Shown in pieces: positions 8,931 through 19,716 of a DNA stretch of 64,000 nucleotides (the stretch's first letter is position 1; the number at the start of each line of letters is the position of its first letter). A program made the position numbers and the translations under genes. Origin of the DNA: Nodularia sp. NIES-3585. Lineage in GTDB: Bacteria > Cyanobacteriota > Cyanobacteriia > Cyanobacteriales > Nostocaceae. The stretch covers positions 4,993,118 to 5,057,117 of the forward strand of contig NZ_BDUB01000001.1 of NCBI RefSeq assembly GCF_002218065.1. Direction: 5' to 3'. The notes under the pieces are model-generated. The model was not told the DNA's origin and searched no databases. It was given only the letters and a program-made list of their open reading frames with translations.

Positions 8931-11900
8931 CTAATTTGACAATTGCACATCAGAAGATAATTGTTCTATTTCTTCTATGAGGATTTCTTCAATCACCAAA
9001 GCTAATTCAGCTATAGTGGGTGCTTCAAAGAGAGAACGAACAGGTAGCTCTACCTGGAATTTTTTGCGAATCTGGGAAATAAGTACAGTTCCTGTGAGAG
9101 AGTCCCCACCTAATGCAAAAAAGTTGTCATGAATACCGATTGGCTCAATACCTAGTAAGTCTTGAAAAATATCAGCTAGCTTGCGCTCTACATCGTTACT
9201 AGGAGCAACATAAGCATTCTTTAAATTTGGTCTTGAGTGAGAAGAAGATAAATTTAATTCTGGGTAATCCTCTTGTAAAGATTCTAGCTTAATCCATTGG
9301 TCAAGTCTAGATTGTAAATTTCTAGTTGAGACAAATATTTGATGATATTGACTCCACCAAAGAATACGTTCAAGGATATTGATACCTTCTTCCGGTTGGA
9401 TGGCAAATTCTGCAAAAGTTGTACTAGTAAATACTTGTTGGTTATCCATTTTCAATTGCCATGTATCCCAGTTAATACTCATCCAAGGAAGAGGATTTTT
9501 CTGATTATGCTGGTAAGTAAAAGTGTCCAGAAAAAGACTTGTTGCTGAGTAGCTAGCAGCACCTAATCCTCCTAAAACAGAAGTTAATGAAGACATCAAT
9601 AGACAAAAGTCAATTTTTTGGGACTGTAAAATCTCTTCTAATACTAAGAGTCCTTGTCTTTTTTGTTTAAATTGCTGTTCATACTCCGTTGGATCTATCT
9701 CTACAATAGGAGTAAATAACTTGTCTACAGATATCTTAGCTGTGTGGAATACCCCGTTGAGTTGACCCAACTGTTCTTGGGTTTCAACAATGGCACTTTG
9801 CATTTGTGCTAAATTTACCAGATCAACGCTTTTAATTAAGACTTTTGCACCCAGATTTTCTAATTCCTGCGCTTTGTGAATCTTGAGGCTGATGTGATCT
9901 TGCTGATCATGAGTTGTCAGCCACTGTTCCCAGTCCTGACAGTTAGGAAAATCTTCGGCTTCTAAAATCAGTAGTTTTGCCTGTACTGTCTTTGCTAGAT
10001 GTTCGGCAATTACAAGTCCTATATCTTCGAGTCCACCAGTAATTAAGTAGACTCCTTTTTGCCTTAATTTGGGTGTATCAGGGAGATTGACATCTAATTG
10101 CACAGACTCAAAGGTTTGTACCCAACGTTCTAAACCACGGTAAGCAATCACTGAGTCAAAGGAATTGGCTTTGAGTTCCGTCAGCAGTTGATTGACAAAT
10201 TTCTCTTCTTGCCAATTTCCTGGTGAAGGAATAGTAATATCAATGCTGCGACATTTAATATTTGAATATTCTTGTGGAATGACTTTAACAAGTCCAAGTA
10301 CAGTCGCTTTTTCTGGACAGAGATTTTCTACTCCGGTCACTGCTTGCATATTATTAGAGATGACTGCAAGCTGCAACTCATCGGTAAAGTTTTGTTTTCC
10401 CAGCGCCTGTGCCAAAAATAGCAAACTGTGGAATCCTTGTTCTTGGGCTGTATTCCAGTCTACAAGTTCTGACTGTGTGACACTCCACAGATGAATAATT
10501 CTGTTTGGGATGAAGTCTTGGACGTGAAGTTCTTGAAGTAGGGTGTTGTAATCATCCTGTTGTTGAGGGTCTATTGTATATGTACGCTTACGAAGTTGCT
10601 CTTTTGAAGATGCACTGATACTGCTAAATTGCTCTCCAATTCTGACAGTAATCACATTATGACCTTCAAGTTCGAGGCGATTGACAATTTGATCGCCTAA
10701 CCCATATTCATCGACAAATACCAACCAGGATTCTGCTTGTTTAATTTGAGCGTTTGATTGTGGTGGTAGTGAACGTTTCCATGAAGGGATGTAGAACCAG
10801 TCAGCAATATTGGGCTTTTTGCCTAATGAAACTTTATGTGTATTGTCTGCATCTTGTTGATGAAGCAAAGCTGTAAATGCTGCTGGTACTTCCTGTGTTG
10901 CTGAGGGAGAAGCCTGAGCGACAATCACGTGTTCTCTAAAAGCTTCAAATTCAGAGAAAGCAGCCACTTCAACAAAACCATGAGATTTGAGTTCTTTTTG
11001 CCACTGCTCCTGGGATAGAAATGGATTACCCATGTTTCGGCTGCCATTTTCATCCTTGATTGGATTCATCAGCAAACCATCTATTAAGTCAGCTTCCAAT
11101 CTAGCTTGAGTTATTTCCCAGAGCAGGAGTAAACCTCCAGGAGCCAATAAAGAGCGAACACGATCAAGAGTTTCTCCGATATTTTGAGCTATGTGTATAA
11201 CATTGTAAGCTACTACTACATCAAAGCTATGGTTCTCGTATCCTTGTTCAATTGGAGATTGCTCAATATCCAAAAGCTGATATTTGATAAACTGGTAATC
11301 GCTAAATTTTTTCTGAGATGCATTCAGGAAGAAACCGCCCACGTCAGTAAATGTGTAATTGGTTTGTTTTGTCGGTAATAAAGGTAATAATTTCGATGTA
11401 GCAGTACCACTACCAGCACCAATTTCTAGAATTCTCAGATTAACTTCTGATGATAATGATTTGACTATCTGTTTCATGCAGGTCTGCATGATTGAGTTGT
11501 AGTAATCATGTCCAGGTGAGACTTGAATTGAAAATTCTTTTTCTTTTAAAAAGATAGCAAGATTCAATTCCAAAGGTTCTTTTTTCCCAGTTAAAATGGC
11601 TACTATATTTTCGCCATAAAGTTGCACCAAATCGATTTCTTGTGGTGCATCTTTCCATCTTGCTCTGACTTCTACTAACAAATCATTGACAGCATCTGAT
11701 GAAAGTAGCCGCAAGTTAGTAAACAGCCCTTGTTCTTGATCTAATTGACCTTGCTCTACCAATATTTCCAACCATCGACCTAACAATTCTTGATAGCGAG
11801 GAATAATCTCACATTGCTCAAACAATTGTGGCAAAGAATATTTTTGGTGGGAATTGCTAAAAGCTCCTAAATGTGTTAGTGCTAGATTAATATAAGCAGT

Positions 11901-14780
11901 GCATAAACGATCCAACCACTGTCTTTTCTGTTGATAAATTTGCTTGTCAAATTCCAAGGCTCCTGCACTAGCTTGAAGTTGAGCTGCTGTGATCAGCGAT
12001 TGCCAAAGTTCTGATGCTGTTAACTGGGGCTGGAAATTTATTTGTGCTGGAGATAATGTTTGCGGTGCAATCCAATATCTTTGTCGCTCAAAGGGATATG
12101 TTGGCAAGGGAAGGCGATGTCGGCGCTCATGGGCATGACATTCGAGCCAATCTATTTTGACTCCTGCAAGCCATAGCTGCGCTAATGTGTTCAACATGAA
12201 AGCCACATCAGATTGTCGCTCGTATGCATAACGCAACGAAGATAACACTACTAAGCCATCACTAGAAATATGATCTAAACATTGCATCGTCAAGCTGCTT
12301 AATGCCTGTCCTGGCCCTATCTCCAACAAAATTGGACTATGTTCTGTCCACAACTGATTTACTCCCTGTGCAAAGCGCACAGGTTGGCACATATGCTGTC
12401 TCCAGTAGCTGGGATTTGTGGCTTGCTCTGGTGTAATCCAAGTTCCGGTAACATTGGATAGATAAGGAATTTGTGGTGGTTTGAGACTGATAGTTTGCAC
12501 GAGTGCTGTCAAAGAGTCTGCGATCGCCTCCATCATGAAAGAATGGAAAGCATGGGAAGTCTGCAATCGCCGACAGGCTAACCCCTTGGTAATGAGCTGT
12601 TGTTCTAATTCTGCTACCGCCGCCATTGTTCCAGCCAGAACGCATTGGGATGACCCGTTAATTGCTGATAACGAAAGGTTTTCGCTCAAGAAAGGTTGCA
12701 CTTGTTCTTCTGTCAAGGGAACTGCTAGCATTGCTCCCCCTGGCAACTCTTGAATCATTTGCGCTCTTTTGGCAACTAAAAGAATCGCATCTTCTAAAGA
12801 TAATACCCCTGCCAATGTTGCTGCCACATATTCCCCAATGCTATAGCCAATCATCGCCACTGGACGAATACCCCAGGACATCCATAATTGAGCTAAAGCA
12901 TACTCAATGGTAAACAGTGCTGGCTGAGTCAGATAGGTTTGATTCAGTTTTTGTGTAGCGGGGTCTACTGGTTGGGTATCACGTCCAAGCATCTGGCGTA
13001 AATCGAGACCCGTTTTTTCTTTTGTTGCTCCTGGCTTTGTTGATTGAGAAGTAGGATAAATGATTTGTTTGAGATCAACTCCCAACAAAGGTTGGAATAG
13101 AGAACAACACAAATCAATCTGTGCTTGAAAAGTTGGCTCTACCTGATAAAGTTCCTCAGCCATATCGATGTACTGAGTTCCTAAACCAGTAAACATGAAG
13201 GCTACCGGACGCTCATTCGTCTCCTCGGTGCTAGTCAAAACACGTTTGGGGTTTTGGAGGGCAATGATGGCATCTTGAATATTTTCGCAAACAACCGTGC
13301 GCCGATGAGTAAATGGATGACGACCAACTTGCAATGTATAAGCCACGTCAGCAAGGTTCAGTTCTGGGTGCTGCTGGAGGTGATTGATCAAATTTGTAGT
13401 TGTGGTCTCTAATGCTGAATTCGTTTTGGCAGACAAGATTAGTAACTGCCAAGGACGAGATTTGCCAGAAGATTCAACTAGCGGAGCTTCTTCTAAGACA
13501 ACGTGAGCATTAGTTCCCCCAAGACCAAAAGAACTGACTCCAGCGCGGCGTGGTGTTCCGTTTGTTGGCCATGCAGACAGTTGGGTATTGACGTAAAAAG
13601 GGGTGTTGGTAAAGTCTATTTCTGGATTTGGTTCTTCAAAATACAAGCTGGGAGGTATTTGTTGATGTTTTAAAGCCAAAGCAGTCTTAATTAAGCTCGT
13701 TACTCCAGCAGCTGTATTTAAATGGCTGATATTGGTTTTAACTGAACCGATTGCACAATAACCCTTCTGACTGGTGTCGGTACCAAAAACTTTTTCTAAT
13801 GCCCTAATTTCAATGGGATCGCCAAGGGCTGTACCTGTGCCATGAGTCTCAATATAGGTGATTGTATCAGGTTCAAAGGAGGCGATCGCTTGAGCTTCGG
13901 CAATAACTTCTGCTTGTCCAGTCACACTTGGTGCTGTATAACTGACTTTCATTGCACCATCATTATTAATAGCTGAACCTTTAATCACACCATAAATATA
14001 ATCACCATCCGCTACAGCATCTTCTAATCTCTTGAGAACAACAATACCTACTCCTCTACCAAAAGGACCACCAGTAGCTTTAGCATCAAAGGCACGAGTA
14101 TGAGCATCAGCAGAAGCGATGCCGCCAGCTTGATAAAAGTAACCTTCTACTTGCGGAACCTGGATGGCAATGCCTCCAGCCAGCGCCATATCACACTGAT
14201 AGCTCAATAATCCTCGACAAGCAAGATGAACAGCTACTAAAGAGGTAGAACAAGCTGTACCAACATTCACACTTGGCCCTTTCAAGTTCAATTTGTAGGA
14301 AACTCGCGTGGGTATATAGTCTTTATCATTACCAAGTATAATTTGCAGATTTAGCGACTTCAGGAGGTCAGGGTGTGAAGCCAGATTATAGAACAAGTAA
14401 GTACTTAAGTTTCCCCCAGCATATAAACCAGTTAAGTTGTTGTCTGCTTTTGGGTTATAACCAGCATTTTCCAATGCTTCCCAAGCACATTCCAAAAAAA
14501 TTCGCTGCTGAGGATCAAGAATTTCAGCTTCTCTAGGAGAAAAGCCAAAAAATGAAGCGTCAAACATCTCGACATCTTCCAGCACAAACCCAGCTTTCAC
14601 ATAGTTAGGATCGCGCAAATAAGCGGGGTCTACACCTGAAGCTAACAACTCTTGATCACTGAAATATGAAATAGACTCTACACCGTCACACAAGTTTTGC
14701 CAAAACTGAGCTACGCTTTTGGCTCCAGGAAACCGACCTGCCATGCCAACTATAGCTATGCCTTTTAACGGATTATTCAT
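8931..14780 (-). CDS. Type I polyketide synthase module, KS-AT-MT-KR-ACP
   Basis: A 1949-residue single-module PKS. KS: Cys177 in TACSTS, His in ETHGTG (near 313) and in NISHLN (near 353). AT: GYSIGEYVAA near 645 and HAFHS downstream; the usual GHSxG His is Tyr here, and the upstream motif is GLGTQ instead of GQGxQ. MT: LEIGAGSGTA near 1121, preceded by a helical region (LDRLCTAYI) often seen before PKS methyltransferases. KR near 1583: the cofactor loop reads GGLEDIG instead of GGLGGIG and the usual HAAG is HTAK, so reduction may be lost. ACP: ALGGDSLTG near 1892. The start codon overlaps the stop of the preceding PKS (ATGA). Next to the Fkb-like cassette, this AT is a candidate for using hydroxymalonyl-ACP, and the MT could then be an in-cis O-methyltransferase. 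C-methylation of a malonyl unit is the alternative. Confidence 0.93.
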   Translation of the reverse strand: MNNPLKGIAIVGMAGRFPGAKSVAQFWQNLCDGVESISYFSDQELLASGVDPAYLRDPNYVKAGFVLEDVEMFDASFFGFSPREAEILDPQQRIFLECAWEALENAGYNPKADNNLTGLYAGGNLSTYLFYNLASHPDLLKSLNLQIILGNDKDYIPTRVSYKLNLKGPSVNVGTACSTSLVAVHLACRGLLSYQCDMALAGGIAIQVPQVEGYFYQAGGIASADAHTRAFDAKATGGPFGRGVGIVVLKRLEDAVADGDYIYGVIKGSAINNDGAMKVSYTAPSVTGQAEVIAEAQAIASFEPDTITYIETHGTGTALGDPIEIRALEKVFGTDTSQKGYCAIGSVKTNISHLNTAAGVTSLIKTALALKHQQIPPSLYFEEPNPEIDFTNTPFYVNTQLSAWPTNGTPRRAGVSSFGLGGTNAHVVLEEAPLVESSGKSRPWQLLILSAKTNSALETTTTNLINHLQQHPELNLADVAYTLQVGRHPFTHRRTVVCENIQDAIIALQNPKRVLTSTEETNERPVAFMFTGLGTQYIDMAEELYQVEPTFQAQIDLCCSLFQPLLGVDLKQIIYPTSQSTKPGATKEKTGLDLRQMLGRDTQPVDPATQKLNQTYLTQPALFTIEYALAQLWMSWGIRPVAMIGYSIGEYVAATLAGVLSLEDAILLVAKRAQMIQELPGGAMLAVPLTEEQVQPFLSENLSLSAINGSSQCVLAGTMAAVAELEQQLITKGLACRRLQTSHAFHSFMMEAIADSLTALVQTISLKPPQIPYLSNVTGTWITPEQATNPSYWRQHMCQPVRFAQGVNQLWTEHSPILLEIGPGQALSSLTMQCLDHISSDGLVVLSSLRYAYERQSDVAFMLNTLAQLWLAGVKIDWLECHAHERRHRLPLPTYPFERQRYWIAPQTLSPAQINFQPQLTASELWQSLITAAQLQASAGALEFDKQIYQQKRQWLDRLCTAYINLALTHLGAFSNSHQKYSLPQLFEQCEIIPRYQELLGRWLEILVEQGQLDQEQGLFTNLRLLSSDAVNDLLVEVRARWKDAPQEIDLVQLYGENIVAILTGKKEPLELNLAIFLKEKEFSIQVSPGHDYYNSIMQTCMKQIVKSLSSEVNLRILEIGAGSGTATSKLLPLLPTKQTNYTFTDVGGFFLNASQKKFSDYQFIKYQLLDIEQSPIEQGYENHSFDVVVAYNVIHIAQNIGETLDRVRSLLAPGGLLLLWEITQARLEADLIDGLLMNPIKDENGSRNMGNPFLSQEQWQKELKSHGFVEVAAFSEFEAFREHVIVAQASPSATQEVPAAFTALLHQQDADNTHKVSLGKKPNIADWFYIPSWKRSLPPQSNAQIKQAESWLVFVDEYGLGDQIVNRLELEGHNVITVRIGEQFSSISASSKEQLRKRTYTIDPQQQDDYNTLLQELHVQDFIPNRIIHLWSVTQSELVDWNTAQEQGFHSLLFLAQALGKQNFTDELQLAVISNNMQAVTGVENLCPEKATVLGLVKVIPQEYSNIKCRSIDITIPSPGNWQEEKFVNQLLTELKANSFDSVIAYRGLERWVQTFESVQLDVNLPDTPKLRQKGVYLITGGLEDIGLVIAEHLAKTVQAKLLILEAEDFPNCQDWEQWLTTHDQQDHISLKIHKAQELENLGAKVLIKSVDLVNLAQMQSAIVETQEQLGQLNGVFHTAKISVDKLFTPIVEIDPTEYEQQFKQKRQGLLVLEEILQSQKIDFCLLMSSLTSVLGGLGAASYSATSLFLDTFTYQHNQKNPLPWMSINWDTWQLKMDNQQVFTSTTFAEFAIQPEEGINILERILWWSQYHQIFVSTRNLQSRLDQWIKLESLQEDYPELNLSSSHSRPNLKNAYVAPSNDVERKLADIFQDLLGIEPIGIHDNFFALGGDSLTGTVLISQIRKKFQVELPVRSLFEAPTIAELALVIEEILIEEIEQLSSDVQLSN

Positions 14781-17700
14781 CTTACTCTCCTTCTTTGCTT
14801 GATCATCTGTATTTCTGCGGCAGTGGCCGCTTCTTGCTTCTTGGCACGTTCCTGGGCTAGTTCAAAAGTTGGTTGTGCATTATTTTGTCGGCTGAAATAT
14901 TCTGATAAGGTGCTAATGGTGGGATATTCAAATAATTCAGCCGTGGAAAGATTACAGTTTAAAGCTGCTTGCAGCCTACTCCGCAGTTGCACCATCAGGA
15001 GTGAATCACCCCCCAACTCGAAGAAGTTGTCGTAAATCCCTACTTGTTCTGTCCCAATTAGTTCTTGCCAAATAACCGCAATCTTTTGCTCAATTTCATT
15101 TCTAGGGACAATATAGGGATTACTCAGTTGTGGTCTGGGATGCTTTGGTTTAGAAACGTTTTCTTGATCTATAAATGCTGAAAAATTTTGTGAATTATCA
15201 ACCCCATTCATTTTGAGGGAAATCAAATCATGAGTCGATACTAGAACCTGGGAAAATCTACTTCCAAGAATACGACTAAATGCTTCTACTCCCTCTGTTG
15301 GTAATAATCCTGCTTGAAGTAACTGTCTTTGATATTCGTTGACAGAGCTAGTAAGTTGTTGATTGAGTTCATTGTCAGCAAAACCCGATGAATCAGACAA
15401 AACTGAGGTCTGTGTTTGTTGTTGATTGAGTTTGTTCTCTGCAAATACCTGTGTACTCACCGAATCTTGAGATTCGCCGAATAAAGGATTGTTCACTACT
15501 GGAAGTTGAGGTTGAGAAATATTCAGGGGTGGGGTGAATTGCTTCACTGCATATGCAGCCATACCCACTTCTTGCCAAGCAGTCCAGTTGATAGATACGG
15601 TGAATACATGATCTCGATTCGTCTTATAGTGAGCAAAAGCATCAAGAAAAGCATTGGCACTGGCGTAATCTACCTGTCCAAATTCTGCGTGAATAGCCGT
15701 CATCGAAGAACAAAGCACAAAAAAGTCTAGTTGAGTATCTTGAAGAATACTATTGATAACTAGTGTTCCTTTGACTTTAGGTGCTAGGATACTGGCGGTC
15801 ATTTCTGGTGTTTTTCGCTGAATCACGCCACCACCGGGAACTCCAGCCGCATGGATCACACCGTTGAACTTGCCAAAGTTTTTCTGCGCCTTTTGAATCG
15901 CCCAAAGCATTTGTTGATGATTGGCAACATCAGCACTCACTACCAAAACTTCTGCACCCAGGTTTTCGAGTTCCTGCACTTGAAGAATTTTGCGGCTGGT
16001 GTTGTCTTGCTCATCGTGATCAGTTAGCCATTCACTCCACTTGTCCCGTTTCGGAAATTCCGAACGTCCTACAAGCACAAGTTTTGCTTGTACTGTCTTG
16101 GCTAAATGTTCTGCTAGTTTCAGTCCAATTCCTCCCAGTCCACCTGTAATTAAATAGACTCCTTTTTCCTTTAATGTCAGTGTTTTCCCAGTATCTTTAT
16201 CCAAACAGATAGGTTCAAAGTGTTGTACCCAGCGATGTTTTCCCCGATAGGCGATAACTGAGTCTGAGGATTTCGTTTCTAACTCGTTCAAAAGCGGCTC
16301 TATCAGTTTTTCATTTTGCCAAGTTTTTGCTGACGAGGGAATAACAACATCAATGGTTTGACAACTGATGTCGGGGTATTCTTGGGGAATAACTTTAACA
16401 GGCCCAATAATGGTGGATTTTTCTGGACACAGTACTTCTTCACCTGTCACTTCCTGCATATTGTTGGAGATGACAGCTATGTGCAGTTGTTCGGTAAGGT
16501 GGTGTTTTCCTAGTGCCTGAGCGAGAAATAGTAAGCTATAGAATCCCAAATTTTCTGCTTTGTCTACTGCTGCTGGGTTTAATTCTGCATGATCAACAGG
16601 CGTGACATTCCATAAATGCACAATTTGGTTTGGGAAATTATTTTGTGCTAGCAGTTGATTGAGCAAAGCATCATAGTCATTCCGTTGTTGAGGATTTATT
16701 GTATAGTGGCGATCGCTTAGTTTCTTCAACTTTGATCCTACGCTCACCGCGATCGCATCCCGACCTTTAAGTGCCAGTTGTTTGACTAATTCTTCACCCA
16801 AGCCGCACTCATCGGTAAATACAAGGGTACAAGACAAAGCCGATTTTTTACTCTTGCGCTTTTCGGATACTGGAGAGCGTTTCCATGATGGAACGTAGAA
16901 CCAGTTGGCAATGTCTGGCTTTTTAGCAGGTAGAAAAGTGGATAATTCTACACTTGTATTGAAGGTTACGCTGGTTTTTTGGCTATCAAGCCAGTAACGC
17001 CGTCGCTCGAAGGGATAGGTTGGCAAGGGAAGACGATAACGGCGCTCGTTTGGATAAAATCCTGACCAATTAACCTGTACTCCGTACAACCAGAGTCTGC
17101 CTAGTGTGTTCAGTAAAAATTTTACATCCGACTGTTTTTCCTTGGGATGCCGTAATGAACACAGTCCGACGACATCTAAATGCTTTTGAGCAAAAGTACA
17201 CAAGCTGCGTCCTGGCCCAACTTCTAGTAATATGCGATTTAACTCTTGCAGCAATGCAGAAATGCCTGCTGTAAACTGCACTGTTTGCCGTAAATGCGTT
17301 GCCCAGTAATGGGGATCTGTGGCTTGTTCTGCTGTGATCCAGGTTCCTGTGACGTTGGATATAAAGGGAATCTGAGGAGGATTTAGTTTGACTTTTTTAA
17401 CTTCTTTGCTGAATGGCTCCATGATAGGTTCCATCATCGCCGAATGAAAAGCATGGGATGTATGCAAACGGCGACACTCTACACCTAATGCTGTGAGTTG
17501 TTGATTAATTGTGTCTACAGCTTCATGGGTTCCGGAAACAACGCACAACGAAGGAGCATTGCTGGCGGCTAAAGATAAATTTTCATTGAGTAAGTTTTTA
17601 ATCTCTGCTGCTGATTGTGAAACCGAGAGCATACTACCGGCTGGAAGTTGCTGCATCAGTCGCCCACGGATAGCAACCAGAGCTAAAGCATCCTCAACTG

Positions 17701-19669
17701 ACATCACACCAGCAAGACAAGCTGTTACATATTCCCCAATACTATGACCAATCATGGCGCTCGGAGAAATACCCCAAGATATCCACAACTGAGCTAAAGC
17801 ATATTCAATTACAAATAATGCCGGCTGGGTGATGGCAGTTTGTTGGAGTTTTTCGGCTGCGGATTTTGACTCGGACTCGGTGGGATAAATCAGTGAACGT
17901 AAATCACACCCAAGATGCGGTTGCAGCAATTGACAGCACAAATCGACTTGTTGTTGAAAAATTGGCTCAGTTTGGTAAAGTTCTTTACCCATGTCTACAT
18001 ACTGAGCGCCCTGTCCAGGGAACATGAAGACGATGGAGCGATACTTCTGCGGAGTCACTTTGTGAACGCTATTTTCAACTAAACGAGTCAAAACTCTTTG
18101 CGGATCTTGCAAAGCACTAGTTGCATCCTCGATATTTTGGCACACCAGGACGCGACGATGATTAAATTCAGCCCGCCCGACTTGCAATGTATAGGCAACA
18201 TCCGCTAAGTTCACATCAGGATGCAGTTTGAAATAATTTCCCAAATTTACCGTTGCTGTCTCCAATGCAGAGCTAGTTTTAGCAGATAAACACAGTAGAT
18301 ATTTACTTTTACCTTTTGACTTTTGACTTGTGGCTTGTACTGGTGCTTCTTCTAAAATTACATGAGCATTAGTTCCACCAATACCTAAAGAACTTACACC
18401 AGCACGCCGAGGGGTATTTCCCGCTTTCCATTCTGTCAGCTTTGTATTTACATAAAAAGGACTATTTGCAAAATCAATCTGAGGATTGGGTTGCTCAAAA
18501 TTTAAGCTGGGTGGTATTTGCTGATGTTTTAGGGCTAAAACTGTTTTAATCAGTCCGGCAATTCCTGCTGCTGCATCCAAATGACCGATATTCGTCTTGA
18601 CTGAAGCGATCGCACAAAAGCCCTTTTTATTTGTACTTTCACGAAAAACGTTTGTTAAAGCCGATATTTCAATGGGATCGCCTAAGACAGTTCCTGTTCC
18701 GTGAGCTTCAATATAGCTAATTGTTTCAGGTTCTACTCCAGCCAAAGCCAGGGCTTCCACGACTACATCTGCTTGTCCGTTAACGCTGGGGGCTGTATAA
18801 CCAACTTTACCAGAACCATCATTATTTATAGCGCTACCTTTAATTACAGCATAGATATTGTCACCATCGGCGATCGCCTCAGATAAGCGCTTCAAAACTA
18901 CAATTCCTACGCCATTACCAATAATGGTTCCCATGGCTTTGGCATCGAAAGCCCGGCAGTGACCATCAGGTGATAAAATACCCCCTTGTTCATACAAATA
19001 CCCAGTTTTTTGGGGAATGTGAATAGATATTCCCCCGGCTAAAGCCATATCGCATTGATAATTTAATAAACTTTGGCAAGCTAAAGAAGTTGCAACTAAG
19101 GAAGTAGAGCAAGCAGTTTGTACCGTTAGACTGGGGCCAGTTAGGTTTAATTTATAGGAAACGCGAGTCGCTAGGAAATCTTTATCGTTACCAATTCCCT
19201 TTTGAAAAATGCTAGCCAATCCAGGGCTACCGCTATTTAAATCTAATGATGAATAATTATTAGAACCAGCACCAGCATAAACTCCAATCCGACTTTTGCA
19301 ACGTTGGGAATCATAGCCGGCATTTTCTAATGCTTCCCATGCACATTCCAAAAATAAACGATGCTGTGGGTCTGTAATTTCTGCTTCTCTAGGGTTAAAG
19401 CCGAAGAATGAAGCATCAAATAAATCTACATTTTCTAATACAGCCCGACTTTTCACATAATCAGGATTATGCAGTAATTCTGGATAAATTCCAGCTTCGA
19501 TTAATTCCGCATCTGTGAACAGAGATATTGATTCTATTCCAGAGCGTAAATTTTGCCAAAAATCTTCAATTCCATTAGCACCAGGAAAACGTCCTGATAT
19601 GCCAATAATTGCGATCGCTTCTATTGATTCGTATAATTCTGTACTATCCATTTCCTTGATTTTACTCAA
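14777..19669 (-). CDS. Type I polyketide synthase module, KS-AT-KR-ACP
   Basis: A 1630-residue single-module PKS. KS with TACSTS (Cys near 186), ETHGTG-type and NIGHLD motifs. AT with GHSIGEYV (Ser near 642) and the HAFHS motif that predicts malonyl-CoA. KR near 1180 with an intact GGLGGIG cofactor loop, HAAG, and an active-site Ser-Tyr pattern (CSSMT, YASANAFLD). ACP with ELGGDSLLM near 1556. The product should be a beta-hydroxy two-carbon extension. A linker rich in Asn/Gln/Ser lies between KR and ACP. It follows the FAAL-NRPS gene by 47 bases and overlaps the next PKS by 4 bases, so collinear transfer from the loading NRPS to this module and then to the MT module is the simplest reading. 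Confidence 0.94.
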   Translation of the reverse strand: MSKIKEMDSTELYESIEAIAIIGISGRFPGANGIEDFWQNLRSGIESISLFTDAELIEAGIYPELLHNPDYVKSRAVLENVDLFDASFFGFNPREAEITDPQHRLFLECAWEALENAGYDSQRCKSRIGVYAGAGSNNYSSLDLNSGSPGLASIFQKGIGNDKDFLATRVSYKLNLTGPSLTVQTACSTSLVATSLACQSLLNYQCDMALAGGISIHIPQKTGYLYEQGGILSPDGHCRAFDAKAMGTIIGNGVGIVVLKRLSEAIADGDNIYAVIKGSAINNDGSGKVGYTAPSVNGQADVVVEALALAGVEPETISYIEAHGTGTVLGDPIEISALTNVFRESTNKKGFCAIASVKTNIGHLDAAAGIAGLIKTVLALKHQQIPPSLNFEQPNPQIDFANSPFYVNTKLTEWKAGNTPRRAGVSSLGIGGTNAHVILEEAPVQATSQKSKGKSKYLLCLSAKTSSALETATVNLGNYFKLHPDVNLADVAYTLQVGRAEFNHRRVLVCQNIEDATSALQDPQRVLTRLVENSVHKVTPQKYRSIVFMFPGQGAQYVDMGKELYQTEPIFQQQVDLCCQLLQPHLGCDLRSLIYPTESESKSAAEKLQQTAITQPALFVIEYALAQLWISWGISPSAMIGHSIGEYVTACLAGVMSVEDALALVAIRGRLMQQLPAGSMLSVSQSAAEIKNLLNENLSLAASNAPSLCVVSGTHEAVDTINQQLTALGVECRRLHTSHAFHSAMMEPIMEPFSKEVKKVKLNPPQIPFISNVTGTWITAEQATDPHYWATHLRQTVQFTAGISALLQELNRILLEVGPGRSLCTFAQKHLDVVGLCSLRHPKEKQSDVKFLLNTLGRLWLYGVQVNWSGFYPNERRYRLPLPTYPFERRRYWLDSQKTSVTFNTSVELSTFLPAKKPDIANWFYVPSWKRSPVSEKRKSKKSALSCTLVFTDECGLGEELVKQLALKGRDAIAVSVGSKLKKLSDRHYTINPQQRNDYDALLNQLLAQNNFPNQIVHLWNVTPVDHAELNPAAVDKAENLGFYSLLFLAQALGKHHLTEQLHIAVISNNMQEVTGEEVLCPEKSTIIGPVKVIPQEYPDISCQTIDVVIPSSAKTWQNEKLIEPLLNELETKSSDSVIAYRGKHRWVQHFEPICLDKDTGKTLTLKEKGVYLITGGLGGIGLKLAEHLAKTVQAKLVLVGRSEFPKRDKWSEWLTDHDEQDNTSRKILQVQELENLGAEVLVVSADVANHQQMLWAIQKAQKNFGKFNGVIHAAGVPGGGVIQRKTPEMTASILAPKVKGTLVINSILQDTQLDFFVLCSSMTAIHAEFGQVDYASANAFLDAFAHYKTNRDHVFTVSINWTAWQEVGMAAYAVKQFTPPLNISQPQLPVVNNPLFGESQDSVSTQVFAENKLNQQQTQTSVLSDSSGFADNELNQQLTSSVNEYQRQLLQAGLLPTEGVEAFSRILGSRFSQVLVSTHDLISLKMNGVDNSQNFSAFIDQENVSKPKHPRPQLSNPYIVPRNEIEQKIAVIWQELIGTEQVGIYDNFFELGGDSLLMVQLRSRLQAALNCNLSTAELFEYPTISTLSEYFSRQNNAQPTFELAQERAKKQEAATAAEIQMIKQRRRVR

Positions 19670-19716
19670 TTAATGATTACGGTTTACATGGATTTTCTGA
19701 TAATTATTACTCTTGT

